Notes: generated by a model not told the origin, from the sequence alone. 64,000 nt of DNA from Diphasiastrum complanatum (GCA_029204225.1 CM055102.1:36946585-37010584); one strand, 5' to 3'. Shown: positions 12,486-25,166, counted from the first letter of the stretch. Numbers and translations: made by a program.

Positions 12486-12975
12486 TTACTCCTTGGTTTT
12501 ATATTTAGATTCATCGATCTCTACACCCTTCTCCTGCGCAGCTTCTTCCCCAGATTTGTCAGTCGTAGATAATCCTCCCTTTCGACCCATCTCCTGATAC
12601 CCCTCCGTTCCAATTTGATCCCTCCGAGTTTGTCCGCCCTTACTCCTCCCTATCCATGACAATGCCAAGCAACCATATGGAAAAGGCACCATGAATCAGA
12701 TCGTGCTTAAAGATGCCATCCAACATCAAAACTAGCAGAAATTTGCAAACTACTAAAACAAAAAAAATTTCAGGTCACATATAATCATCCCAACTGTTTC
12801 CCACAAAACCGCTAGACCTACCTTCTGCCAGTCGCACTTGTGCGTCAAGGGATTTTCCTCCCGTTCCTCCTGGCACTACGGTTTCTCCCTCTTCTGCTCG
12901 CTTCTCCAGCTCTCCTCGTTCGTGCGGTGGAAGTTTATGCACATCGCTTGCATCTTGTATCTTATCAGTTGCCAT
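12486..12975 (-). CDS. Em-type LEA protein (LEA_5, group 1), two exons
   Basis: Group 1 LEA (Em) proteins are small, glycine-rich, extremely hydrophilic cytosolic proteins that protect cells in drying seeds, spores and vegetative tissue. Exon 1 (12975-12822) encodes an N-terminus ending [20 protein letters not shown]; exon 2 (12649-12486) encodes [27 protein letters not shown] and the terminal IDESKYKTK block. All are diagnostic. The intron (12821-12650, 172 bp) has GTAGGT and ATAG ends and splits the Gly codon of LAEGRS in phase 1, which joins the two halves perfectly. The product is 105 residues, close to the usual 90-110, with one copy of the 20-residue group 1 motif. The first ATG of exon 1 gives a normal N-terminus. 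No lesion is visible, so this is the best host gene in the window. Confidence 0.93.
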
Positions 12976-13440
12976 TCTGAAATGCTCTGAAATAACTGCA
13001 TATCACAACATGAACCAACCCAAAGAACACAAATGTAAAAAATAGAAACACATTTCTATATAAATATTGAGACTGTAGAAACAAACCATCCCAAAGCAAA
13101 TGCAAACACGACGCCTAGAGCAAAGATCAGCCACAACGAAACCAAGATCACCAAAAGCCGCAAACTCCTATTCAGCAATCAACTACGAAAACGAGGCAAG
13201 TACTCTTTCTACCTGCGAATGCCAACCAAATCTGAACAATAGCGTTATCGCACCAAATCGAGTTGCGATCGCTCCAGCAGCAGGAATTATTATTCAGAAA
13301 GGAGTGCCAAGTCAGCAGCCTACGTGGCAATATCTTACAGCCTGAGGCATGCAAAAGGGACAAGATGCACCACAACAGCGGACACGTAGAGGGCTTAGGG
13401 CATGTGTTAACACATTTTATTGTACATATGCCACGTCAGT
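12976..13440 (-). promoter_or_regulatory. Em/LEA promoter: TATA box and ACGT (ABRE-like) elements
   Basis: On the minus strand a TATA-like ATTTATATAG lies near 13056-13066, about 85 bp upstream of the start codon. Further upstream are three ACGT-core elements: TACGTGGC near 13322-13329, GACACGTAG near 13381-13389 and GCCACGTCA near 13430-13438. TACGTGGC matches the abscisic-acid-response element type first defined in Em promoters. ABA and drought control is inferred. Confidence 0.65.
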
Positions 13441-13781
13441 GAATTTCCTTGATTCTCCCAAATGCAACCCTTAAAGGCAATCAACTCTTCCGAATGACAA
13501 CGCTCGTCTTCACACTCACACACATTAATTAAGTCAACATCACATTCACATATTTTGTTTGATTTTTGAACATATTAAAAAGCAAAATATGTTTACCTCA
13601 ATCATTAGGAAAAATATGGGCTTAAAATGAGATTTTTAAGAAGTTTGATTATAGAGAAAGATTAACAAGAGAGAGAAAACTTCCGACAACATCTATAATC
13701 GTTTTTTATGATTTCGGAACTGCCCACCACCCAACTTATATGTTAACATAGTAATTTCCATAAGCAAATGTGATCATATTG
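13441..13781. other. Spacer, no feature recognised
   Basis: AT-rich sequence between the LEA promoter and the first foldback element; no gene or repeat was identified. Confidence 0.5.
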
Positions 13782-14728
13782 CACATTTTTCCCTTTGAAA
13801 AGCGCTCCGAGGGGTCCCACGCCCTTGAAAAAATGTGCAACTGGCGTCTGGAACCGGCGGGCGTAATTGCGCTAGTGTGTGCTCATTCATTTCTCCTTTG
13901 TATTTCAAGGTGATCATGCGAGAGTTTTTCAAATCCTAATATCGGTTCAACGCACAGATGTGCTATTTGACTGGTCAAATAGGCCATTCGCGCGTTGAAT
14001 TGATATCAGGTTTTTTTTTTTTAAATAATAGTCTAACTTCTTAATCATAGGCCTAATTGAGACGAACATGGTGCCATTAGAAAGAGCTCGACGAGAGCTT
14101 CGCAACGGCACCCTATATGACTTGATTCTGAGTTATGGCTAAAAGTTCTAGGTAGTCAAAGTTCGCAGAAAATCCCTCATCAAAAAATATATATATTTAA
14201 AAAAAATAACCCTAATATCGGTTCAGCGCGCGCCCTTAGGGTTTAAGACCGCTCAAACTCTAAGGGCGTGCGCTGAACAGATATTAGGGTTTTTTAATTT
14301 TTTTGCCAAAAGTTTGACTGCCTATAACTTTTGAACCTTAAATCGGAATTAGGCCATTCTGGTGCCGGTGCAGAGCTCTCGTCGAGCTCTTTTCTAAAAT
14401 AAAAATAAAAAAAAATAAAATAAAAAAAAATAAAAAAAATCAAAAAACCCTAATAGCGGTTTAGCGCACGCCCTTAGGGTTTGAGCGGTCTCAAACTCTA
14501 AGGGCGTGCGCTGAACCGATATTAGGGTTATTTTTTGAAATATATATATATTTAGATGAGAGATTTTTTCTGATCTTTGACTGCCTATAACTTTTTTATC
14601 GTAACTCAAAACTAGGTCACCTAAAAATGCAAAGGAGAAGTGAAACCCGCCGATTCCAAGCGCCAGTTGCAGATTTTTTGAAGGGCGTGGGACCCCTCGG
14701 AGCACTTTTCAAAGGGGGAAATATGTAG
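13782..14728. mobile_element. Foldback element with nested hairpins
   Basis: The outer arms are inverted copies: GAGGGGTCCCACGCCCTT at 13811-13828 pairs with AAGGGCGTGGGACCCCTC at 14681-14698, and both arms continue through the CAACTGGCG/CGCCAGTTG and GGCGGGC/CCCGCCG regions. Inside, three successive hairpins share a stem beginning CCTAATATCGGTTCA (about 13936-14012, 14209-14290 and 14446-14530). An inverted pair built on GAGCTCGACGAGAGC lies near 14083 and 14375-14395. No coding sequence is present, so mobility would depend on a transposase elsewhere. A target duplication was not resolved. Confidence 0.75.
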
Positions 14729-14925
14729 GAAACTATAGTTTAGAAAACTTAACGGTGGTTAAACTATTCAGGCAGATATTTAACGTACGGGCATAACACA
14801 TATTGTCCAATGAAATATTTATTTCTACCCAAGAAAACTTTTTGAAATAATAAAAAATAACATAAAAACTTGAACACTTTTTCCGTCCGGTGAGCACTGT
14901 TACAATGTTGTACACATGTTATAAG

Positions 14926-16075
14926 ATTATTGGTCCATTTGGAGGCTTAAAGCATGTGAAGTCAACAAAAGCATCTATACAAAGGGCCTATTTTGAATCC
15001 AAACTTCCCCTACTGATTCACTACGCAATGGAAAGCACCGCACAGTATTCACTACGCAATGGAAGGCGTCGCATAGGACATTTTGCCCGGTTCGGCTTTC
15101 AAAAAGTTTTAGGCTTGGCCCCTCCGAGCCTCGCCTTAAAAATTGCGAAAATCCTTACTGAGCAGAATGGCTTGTGTTCGGCTGGCCCCTTCCATAGTAT
15201 GTAATGTCAGGTACTCAGGATTGCTTTATATTTTAAAGGCACCTCCAATAGTGGAATATTCATTCATTAGCGATCAGTTTCTTGGTATATCCGTGTCTTT
15301 CTCACCAATGAGTTTGGAGACGTTTTTGTTTCTGTCTTTTATCAACGACTACTTTCCTGACGCATCAACGACTAGTTTTCTGACTCATCTATCTATCTCT
15401 ATCATTAGCGATCAGTTTGGAGGTGCTTTGAATGCAGGTGTACAGTTTTCTATAAATATTTTTGTGTCTCTCTTTCATCGATGGTCACTTTCGTGGCACA
15501 ACTATCTGTGGAACAAGCGTCCTTCCTAGAAAAGTAGCACGAGCAGAGGTTTGTAGTTCGTGGCACAACTATCTATAGAAGAACCATTCTTCCTATAAAA
15601 GCAGCACATGAGCAGACGTTTGCAGGTAAGTTTTTGTTATCAAGTTTCAAAATTGTAAAGAGCAATATAGGAGCAGAGTTTTTTGGAGTAAAAGTGGCAG
15701 CTATTTCTTTTTGTTTGAATGTTATCTTTTAATTGTATGGGTTGCATGCCCGTTAAAACATATTATGGAAGGAGCCGGGCGCAGGCCATTCTGCCCGATA
15801 AGGATTCTAGAATTTTTTGGACTAGGCCCGGAGGGGCCGAGTCTAAAATCTTTTGGAAAACCAAATTGGGCAATGGCCTGTGCCTGACGCATTCCATTGC
15901 GTAATGGATACTTTGACTTTTCCATATGTCCTTTATAAAGCATAATAAACACTTCGACTTTTTTTTGACCAATCAGGACTGACACGTAGGCTGGAATGGG
16001 TGTCAATTTTTTTTTGAAAAAAACAGTGACATATTGTGCTTTTTAAGGAGCCTAAAAAATGGGCATAATATGCAC
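14926..16075. mobile_element. Second foldback element (long inverted arms)
   Basis: Left arm about 14926-15200, right arm about 15767-16075. Examples: GGCCCCTCCGAGCC (left) against GGCCCGGAGGGGCC (right); TGAGCAGAATGGC against GGCCATTCTGCCCG; and CGCAATGGAA against TTCCATTGCG. The arms have diverged (roughly 80 percent by eye). The loop of about 560 bp has no recognisable gene; the 128-codon frame in it has no domain. Confidence 0.65.
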
Positions 16076-17296
16076 AAAGAATCCATTAGGAACCAGTAAA
16101 GAGGTAGAGTTGTTTTGCAGATCATAATACTATTGGATTATTCTCCTTCTTACTAATCGACTAATTGTTTTAATCTTCATCTATTGTTAATCCAGTTCTA
16201 CGATTTTTGTCGTGTTTCTATACAGTCTGCAAAATTAAATGTGTTTTTACACAGTCTGCAAAAATACACGGAGTTGACAATAGTGTCATCTTTTTCACCT
16301 ATCAGGAATCCCGTTGAAAAATGCAGTGTCGTCTTTTTCGCATTTTCGCCTGTTAGAAATCTTGTGTAAAATCATAGTGTCACATTTGTTTGTTGGATGT
16401 TAGCTTGCATTAGGCATCTTGTCATGGCATGAATAGTGTTAAATTTGCATTGAGGGCTAGTTTGGGAGTGATTTTGCCTGATTTGAGTGGATTTGCTTCT
16501 TTGAAATCTAATCTGATTGTAGAACATATAAACTATTCAGATCACCAATCTTAAGATCCATTTGGATCTGAGATATCAGAAAAAACAACAAAAATTGGCC
16601 AAATATGTCAGATTTTGGTCAAAAGAAGGCAAAAATCGTCATCAGAACTGAGAACTTTTTGCCCTCTTTCAAGAAACGTTCATCGAGTTGCAGGCACCTT
16701 CGGTTTTGATCACAGAGCCTTTAGTTTGAAGAGCGAACAATCCTTTCTAGCAGATTTTCAGAAACATCAAAAAAATCACCAAAGCCCTAAAAATACTAAA
16801 AAGAACCTTCGTTCGATTCACTGTGCATAGGTGTGATTCAAATCTATCTACTGCTAGGTCAGCGAAGAATAATATAAAAAATAAAAGGGTTCTCAGAGGA
16901 TCAGTTGTCATATTGTCATCCAAGAAAGTCTCTTTTTTTGTAAAAATACCATTATAATTCTTGATTCTTTGTCAGAACCTTCGTCGAGTTTCCAGATCAT
17001 TCTATTTATAGCAATTTTTTTTTTTTTTGAGTTCAATGAACATTCATTCTATCCAAATCAAAGGAAATCTCTATTTTTACCCTCGCCAAATTATAGAAAG
17101 TATGTTTCAAAGACAGGATCACAGGTTCAATGATGAAGAAACAAGCCAAACAACATTATAATACAGTTCTGAAATGGTTAAATCCTCCTCAAAAGATGGA
17201 TTCAAAGAATGTGCCACCCTTACTGGATAATGGCAAAGGAAAAGTCAAGGATGATTCAGCAAGACATGCAGCCTTCTTGGAGCTTTTCTGCTTCTG

Positions 17297-17914
17297 TCAC
17301 TTCGAGCCTTTGTTGACATATAGAGCTTGAGAGAAGAAAGTAGACGGAGTGGCTTGACTTCTTTGATTATCTTCTTGCAGCAATATAGTAATAACTCTAG
17401 TAAGAGTTAGATCTGAGTGTGTCGATATGATCATCACACAGTTCTCATATGTAGAGGGCAAGCTTGAAAGCAATGTCATTATTGCATCTTGATCGTCTAT
17501 GACTGATTTGACAGTGGCCATCTGTTGCAAAAGATTCTTCAACTAGTTAATGTGACTCTGAAGTGAATCACCAACAGACATTTTGAATGTGAAGAATTTC
17601 CTTCATAGATGTAACTTAGTAGTTACGTCCCTCATGTCATATAGTGAGTTCGAAATGTCCCAAACGTCTTTTGACGTTTTAGCTTCATCTATGTGTCCAA
17701 TCTATGTATCTGATATATCGAGGATAATAAGTGCGAAAGCTTTACCGTCCTTCACTTTTCACTTTGAGTCATCGTCTTCAAGTTTTACTTCTGTACCTGT
17801 AACATCCCATAAGTCGCTGGCGATTAATAATGTCTTCATCTTAAATTTTCACAAATGATAATTGGATCCATTCAGCTTGTCTGCAATAAGGTCAGCTTTA
17901 CTTTGAGAATCCAT
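17297..17914 (-). pseudogene. Ty1/copia gag remnant
   Basis: The minus frame starts MDSQSKADLIADKLNGSNY near 17914 and continues with several stops and shifts through VWDISNSLYDMRD to KNLLQQMA and TLLSSLPSTYENCVMIIS. This is the UBN2-type gag of plant copia elements, whose product forms the particle that packages element RNA. The zinc knuckle and all of pol are missing. A homologous gag piece lies at about 41856-42150, so both belong to one family. Confidence 0.8.
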
Positions 17915-18065
17915 CTAGAACTTAGTCTATCAATTGTATCGATGATGCTAAGATGTGGTAATGCCACCAATAGGAAATCAATTTTCTAATACTGAAAGGT
18001 TGAAAAGAATTGAAGAATATGATATCAATTTGATATTGTGAAAGATATCAAGTATTAGAGCTTTC

Positions 18066-18870
18066 GCTCTGATATCATGTTGGAATCAGATAAAGAAGTA
18101 CTGAAATTCGCTCTGACACCATGTCGGAAAGTGGTGTACAGAAGATAGGTCTAGCTCGAAAAGAAAACAAATGAAAATAATTGGTGTGTCTAGAAAGAAA
18201 ACTTTTCGTGCATGGCAGAATAAATTATTTCTCCAATGCAAGACTATGCCTATCAATTTCAAACAAGACAATAGTGATAGAAATCACGTTTGAACTTATA
18301 GTAAATAACTTTGAAATTGCCAGTACTACAATGATTACATAGCCAAACAATTAAGCATCGAAAACTATCAGACAAATAATTAGTCGCGAAGAACTCCAGA
18401 AAATGCATAACACACATACATTTTGAGACGAAGTTGAATGCAATAAACGATAGTATTGATTCAAAACGAAACAAAAGTAAATGAGTACAATAAGTTGTAG
18501 ATCGAAGCCGCGTACTCTATGTTATCTCTGAACAGCTAAAATGAAAGTTTGAATTAAGCACAATGCTGATAAGTAGTAGCGTACTCTAAGAAGTGAGCTA
18601 GAATGCTCAGGAGTGTTCAAGCTCATAGGCTTGAGAGAGAGAGAGCTAACTATTCAAAAACTTCTTCTCATAACTCTAATGATTAGATAATTTGATCATC
18701 AAAATGTATGAATATGAATAGCTATTTATACTAAGAGATTAGGTCATCAATTGCGATCGCCAGTTGGCATCCATCCGGTCCTTGTCATTGATTGCTCATA
18801 AGTGGTGAAATTGGTCGTATACGTTCTATTTGCATAAATGAACTAAAACTGTAGCTTTGTAGAAATGAAC
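18066..18870 (-). mobile_element. LTR with primer-binding site of the copia gag relic
   Basis: GCTCTGACACCA at 18110-18121 (complement of a Met-tRNA primer site, one mismatch) precedes TGTCGG, the apparent LTR edge. A second, similar GCTCTGATATCA lies at 18066-18077 before TGTTGG. A TATA-like AGTATAAATAG sits on the minus strand near 18725-18735, consistent with an LTR promoter facing gag. The far LTR end is not resolved. Confidence 0.55.
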
Positions 18871-19376
18871 TAGAACAGCCACAGGCGACACTGTCCGGTT
18901 TGTCGTAAAAAAGACGAAAAAGGAGAAGGTGCCCTTAAATTTCATTTAGGGTTGCCCCACACTTTGCCAGAGTCATATCCTTAACATTTGAGGCTCTTTG
19001 AAAAAAGCAAAAAAATGTGACATTGTGATTTTACGTGAGATTTTTGTTAGGCGAAAAATGTGAAAAAGGAGAAGCTGCATTTTTCAATGGGATTCCTGAT
19101 AGGCAAAAAAGGAGACACTGTCGTAAACTCCATGTAATTCTGCAGACTGTGTAAAAACAGTTGTAATTCTACAGACTGTGTAAACACACGGGAAAATTTG
19201 CAAAACTGGATAAACAATGGATGAAGATTAAAATTGATTAGTCGATTGGTAAGAAGGAGCCTTAATCCAACAAGAAGATTGTCGGGGCATTAGTTAGACC
19301 AAAGGGTAAAACCAAAAATTCATGATGGCCATACCCAATACGAAAACCAGTTTTGAAAACATCCCCCTCGTGGATT

Positions 19377-19640
19377 CTAATTTGATGGCACCCCGACGTC
19401 CAATTTGGTGAAATACTTAGCACCATTCAATCGGTCCATTAAGTCGTCCATCCAGGGTAAAGGATAACGATTCTTAATAGTCATTGTATTAAGCTTTTTG
19501 TAATCGACACAAAGACGAATACCATCGTCTTTCTTGCCGGTTAACAATATAGGAGCTCCCCAAGGGCCTAATATGGCCCTTACATAATAACTCCTTAAGT
19601 TGACTAGCAACCTCATCTTCAACCTTCGGGCTCATCCTGT
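19377..19640 (-). pseudogene. Ty3/gypsy reverse transcriptase fragment
   Basis: The minus frame reads [39 protein letters not shown], then KYFTKLD. This is the N-terminal third of a gypsy reverse transcriptase; the catalytic YxDD and everything after are absent. A homologous plus-strand fragment lies at 44756-45006. Confidence 0.85.
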
Positions 19641-19807
19641 AGGAGAAAAAATGATACAAGAGAGTTGTCGAGAAGAAGATCTATGTGATGGTCTACTCTC
19701 TTAGAGGGGGGAATGTTATAATTAAACATCACTCCAACTCATCAGAACACGAATCATTCGAGTTCATCTCAATTCTTGAGCACCAATACACTATGTAAAT
19801 ATAAACT

Positions 19808-20010
<203 letters not shown>

Positions 20011-20269
20011 GCTACACTACAACCTTACTCTTTGAAGTTGAGTGTCTATGCAATCAATTAACTAGAGCAGAAGAAGGATCGATGACGAATTCTTCGAGTT
20101 CAAGGCCTTCGAGTTCTACATCTTCTTTGACCTACTTCGATTTCAAAGTCTTCGAGTTTGAGGTCCACGTCATCCACATTGCCCCGTTCGATGCAGACCA
20201 CATCACATTTCACTTTAGTACTTTGAGTAACGGCACTGTTTCATGCTTGTTGCCACGTAGTTGTTGTAA

Positions 20270-21540
20270 TCAGAACCTCTCTCGAAGGCCCCTACCAATG
20301 ATACAAGGTGAACCCATTAGAGGAGCCATGGATTGGTGTCTCGATTCTAGTGCTTCTCAGAACATGACTTCATGTAAGTCCTTATTTGAAGACTTCACAC
20401 TAGTAGATTCGAAGTATATCTACTTCAGTGACTCAAGTACATTGTAGATTGAAGGAAAATGATCTATAATTTGTACATTCTAGGTCACAAATATGCACTT
20501 TCTACTAATGTGAGTAATTAAAATGCCCAATTATGGCATCGAAGATTAGGACACTTAAACATGAGATCAATCTTGTATATGCATCATAATAGTATGGTCA
20601 AGGATTTGAACTTTAGTGGTGCCTCCACTAAAATTCGACATGTCTGTGAGATGTGCCTACTAAACAAACAGCCTAGATCAAGATTCCCAAGGAGACAAGC
20701 CACTAGAGCTAAGTCCATTCTAGAATTGATACATAGTGATCTGTGTGGCCCTATGAGTACTCCCTCTCTGGGCTCAACACTATATTTTATCACTTTTATC
20801 GATGATTATTCAAGATTTAGAGCATTATGTTTATTAAGAATAAGTTCAAGGCACTCAACTGTTTCAAAGACTTCAAATAGTTCACTGAGACAATGACTGG
20901 TCAACGACTCAAGACCCTTTGTACAAACAGTGGTGGAGAGTTTCTGTCAAACGAAATGTCCAACTATCTGGCATCATTCAGCATTCATCATCAGTTCACC
21001 ACTAGCTACACACCACAATAGAATGGAATAGCCAAAAGGAAGAACCGAACATTACTAAATGCAACACGATCAATGATGTCAAATACTCAACTCACCAAGA
21101 AATTTTGAGCTAAAGCCATTTCAACAATTTGCTATATTCAAAACATTTGAGTACCAAAGTAGTCAACTCAAAAACTCCCTTCGAATCTTTCTATGGCTAC
21201 AAACCGAGTCTAAGACATCTTCGAGTGTTTGGCAGTCTTTGCTATGGACACACTCCCTTTGATTTGAGAAAGGAGCTTGACCTTGTCAGCTGCAGGAGTA
21301 TCTTCATTGGATACTCGACATGACACAAAGCATATTGAGTTTTTGATGTCGAGTCAAGTCGAATCTCAGCTAGTAGAGATGTTGTCTTCCTCAAAGATAA
21401 ATTCTTCGACTTCAAGCAAAAGCAACCAATGCAAGAGTTCGTTCCAACGACTTCCATCACCATTGATAGGCCTCAACCTGCAACTGTTCCAATGAATATC
21501 GAAGATATCCCTGTCACATAGCAAGGAGAATTATCATCTC
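20270..21540 (+). pseudogene. Ty1/copia protease-integrase remnant
   Basis: Plus-strand frames with shifts encode a protease site, degraded from DSGAS to WCLDSSASQNMT, then the pre-integrase motif LWHRRLGHLNMRS and a CxxC segment (CEMCLLNKQ). The integrase core follows (ELIHSDLCGPM, ITFIDDYSR), and after further damage SKTPFESFYGYKPS and RVFGSLCYGH. Reverse transcriptase and RNase H are missing. The order protease-integrase is that of copia elements. It lies between the two giant CT tracts; no LTR was found. Confidence 0.85.
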
Positions 21541-22189
<649 letters not shown>

Positions 22190-22491
22190 GCGGATGCAGA
22201 GGCCTGAGTGGCCGTGTGTTGTAGCCCGAAGGAGGGAGAGGATTGGGGGGTAGGTGGCATGAGAAATCAAAGTTTTATTTTTAAAACTTGATGTTATGTC
22301 ATGCTTAATTGAAATTGGTGAGGAGGGGGTCGGAGACTGGTCATCATAGTTTAGTTTTTGAGTTTTTTGATGACTTGTGGTTTTTTTTCTTTAAAGGATT
22401 TTTCTTGTCATTGGAACTGTTAATAAATTTTGCAGTTGTTATATAACCTAGTAGTTGTGTTTTTCAATCATCCATAAGTTCAGATAATAAA

Positions 22492-23320
22492 CTATCTGAT
22501 AAATTTTTGCATACAAATATCAATGGGATTTTGTGTACATTGACACTTGAAAAGAAATTCACAAATATATTCAAGGAAATAAACCAACTCAATCTGACTG
22601 TTTTTTAATCCCGTGCTCATTTTTAATGAATTTTTTACATCATTATATATTTTGCAATGAAATGATTCTGAAACTATAGCATCTAGTGCAATCCATTCAT
22701 CACTTTCAAAACTAGGTAATGGAATTGGTACTATTTGTCCAAAATTTTCTTTTTCAGGAATGTACATTCATTCATAAAAAAAGATTCCACTATCAACTAG
22801 ATCTTTTGCAGTTCTACCTCAATATTGCAGCTGTCTAATATCAGTGTGAATAACATCCAACACACCTGCTAAAGATCTACTCGGCTCTCATTCATTTATG
22901 TTGGATGGATATAAATCTGTAAGAGAAAAATGATCAGATTGGCAAGTTTGCTATTAGATATTTATGAATGACAAAAATCAAAGTATCAAAAATATCAATA
23001 CTCACAATTGTATTTTTTGTGATTCTGACGGTTGAATCCTTGCACATTTATCTCTGATGCATATATACATGTTGGACTAGAATTTCAAATATAGATTTTC
23101 CTCCTGATGATGTTCTGAAATCCAAAATTCTGGCCTTCCAATAAGATCGAAATGATAGTTTTGACCTTTTCATTTTTTGAAATGTTCCTCTTGATGATGG
23201 ATGCATCAAAATCCAAAAGTCTTTTGAATATTTTCTTGGCACCCATAATCCAGTATCATCTGTCTCGTTGAATAGAAGCACATAGTTGATTGAGGAGCAC
23301 GGCTTCCTTGATGGTGCCAT
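22492..23320 (-). pseudogene. Unrecognised protein family 1, copy A (two exons)
   Basis: I do not recognise this family. Exon 1 starts at 23320 (MAPSRKPCSS) and contains GLWVPRKYSKDFWILMHPSS and SYWKARILDF, with a frame change near the end where HKKYNC can be read. A GTGAGT donor at 23005 and a TTACAG acceptor at 22917 define an 89 bp intron. Exon 2 starts with LYPS and contains SLAGVLDVIHTDI, DSGIFFYE and LPSFESDEW. A paralogue at 32644-33616 shares both exon sequences and the intron position (33204-33304), which shows this was a real spliced gene and not chance. Stops interrupt this copy. No catalytic motif is evident, and two copies in 10 kb suggest a mobile or tandemly spread origin. Confidence 0.55.
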
Positions 23321-23450
23321 TCGTAATTTGCATGCAAAAATCTGAAACAATGAACTATGAATCTGAAAATTTGCGTGGACAAGAAGCCATGAATCTGAGA
23401 AAATGTGTTGGCAAAAATTTGAAACACTGATCTATTTGGCGCCACAAATT

Positions 23451-24752
23451 AACTCTGGTTAACCCTATTAACCATGATTTGACAATGCATATACATTAAT
23501 GGTACATCGATTTTCTGAGTCTCAACCATCTGCCATATTCATTTTCAATAGTTTTTAGGTCTCTTCAGGCAATGATGAGCTGGAAGGGCAGGCCTCATCA
23601 ACCAATAGCATTTCCACATACTGCCCAACGAAACAACAATATATTTTAAAAGTTTTTATTTTATTTAAATTTGGATAATTCTACGTTATGTAGAACCCCA
23701 AATTCAAGATCTCAATTGGTCCACATGGCAACGAAAATAATAGAGAAAATAAAAAAGCATTTTTTTCAAAGGCCCCCTTCGGGCTCTAAGTTTCTCTAAT
23801 GATCGTCAAGTTTCATGACTGTGGATTTACGGGCAGGTAAATTGGAAGTCAATTTGTTGAATAATTGTGACTGTACTTGTAACTTTAGTGCACTCTCTTT
23901 CAAGGCTAATGCATTGTTTCGTGTTAAGACAATATTTTAGGGAAAGACGTGAATGTGCTATTTGATTCAGGTAGTACTCACAACTTTTTGAATGCTCGAC
24001 TTGTGCAGAAGCTCTGAGTGCCCACCATGGCCAATGATCACCGTTACGTAACAACATAAGTAAAGTACAGTACTTCACACATGTAGATCCAAGATCTACC
24101 AAGAAATCAACATTCTACACAAGATATCAAGAGAGAAACACATGAGATGGACATAGAAACACAAGAGATGAATTCTCCACAAAGAAAGAAACTATGATGA
24201 TTATTTTTCCATGCAAGTACAACTATTTATAGTTTTCAAAATGTCATTTGGCCACTTTTCTCAAACTTGACCTGATTTGGAAACTTCCAGATTTTCATCA
24301 AAAGCCTAGAAAATCTAGTCTAGATGCAATCATGATTAGCCAATTAGAATAGGCCCAAGTCAACCTCATCCAGTTATCTAATTGCCAAAAATAATAAATC
24401 CAATATCTAGGCCCTTCTTGACAAATATGAAACTATTTCTAAGTCGAGATCTCAAGTTGGCCTCCAAAAATGCCAATAAACCAACAAAACTAGGTGACAA
24501 TGTTTCCAACCCATTCATCTAAAACTGGTCCATCTTGATACAAATCATCGTGTAATTACATCCAATCCTCCAAAGTTTGAGAAGGGATGTGTTTGATTAC
24601 TTGTAGTCTTTGATCTACAAATTGCAAAATCCTCTTTCCAATGAGTGAAATCTCATCAAAAACTACTAGTTGTAATTGTGAATAAAATATTGATGATGTG
24701 TCCAGCTTTTCTAATGACAATGATGTCAGTGTTTTTGTGTTGATTGGTAGGT
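23451..24752. other. Spacer, possible old LTR sequence, no gene recognised
   Basis: No coding sequence is supported. The stretch 24050-24250 (CATTCTACACAAGATATC and onward) weakly resembles the LTR at 4895-5252 but no termini were found. Confidence 0.4.
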
Positions 24753-25016
24753 GGCTAAAAGCATGGTTTGGTGGTACAAAAAAAGAACCCTTTTTTCATT
24801 CTACTTTTTGGTACTAAATTTCACTTTTTGGGGATTTGGGAGGGAGCTTGATAGATGCTACCCATGAGTTAATGCAATGAAGGTGTCCCTAGTAATGACG
24901 GGTAAGTGGTGGGCCTACTCTCTCTTTGTTGAACCTTTTTTGTGTGCATTTCTACCCAAAAAAGGTAGTATCGTCCTTGACAGTCCATGTTGTACCACCA
25001 AACCGTGCTTTTAGCC
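24753..25016. mobile_element. MITE of 264 bp with 25 bp terminal inverted repeats
   Basis: The left end GGCTAAAAGCATGGTTTGGT and the right end ACCAAACCGTGCTTTTAGCC are inverted repeats (one mismatch over about 25 bp). Both sides are flanked by AGGT (24749-24752 and 25017-25020), a candidate 4 bp target duplication. There is no coding sequence. Confidence 0.8.
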
Positions 25017-25166
25017 AGGTGTAGTGTAATGTAGAATGTATTCCATTGACATTGTAAGCTGCTTTTCCTATGTAAGCTGTAAGTAAGGGTTTTGGCAATG
25101 TGATATCCATATTTATTTGTTTATGGTAATGCCTTAGTAAACCTTGTACAGTAAAAAGTAGTGTGT

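Larger units (their letters stand above)
16131..19270. repeat. Inverted-repeat pair enclosing a copia relic
   Basis: The left arm (about 16131-16380) starts ATTGGATTATTCTCCTTCTT and continues through ACTAATCGAC and CAGTCTGCA. The right arm (about 18870-19270) is its inverse, ending AAGAAGGAGCCTTAATCCAA. Between them are a minus-strand copia gag relic and an LTR. The arms may be ends of a DNA transposon that was invaded, or two inverted insertions. Confidence 0.6.

Noticed and set aside
13100-13345. 81-codon plus-strand frame upstream of the LEA gene
   Set aside because: It overlaps the TATA/ABRE promoter region and has no protein-like motif.
15722-16006. 94- and 69-codon minus-strand frames
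   Set aside because: They lie in the arm of a foldback element; their phrases are the inverted copies of the opposite arm.
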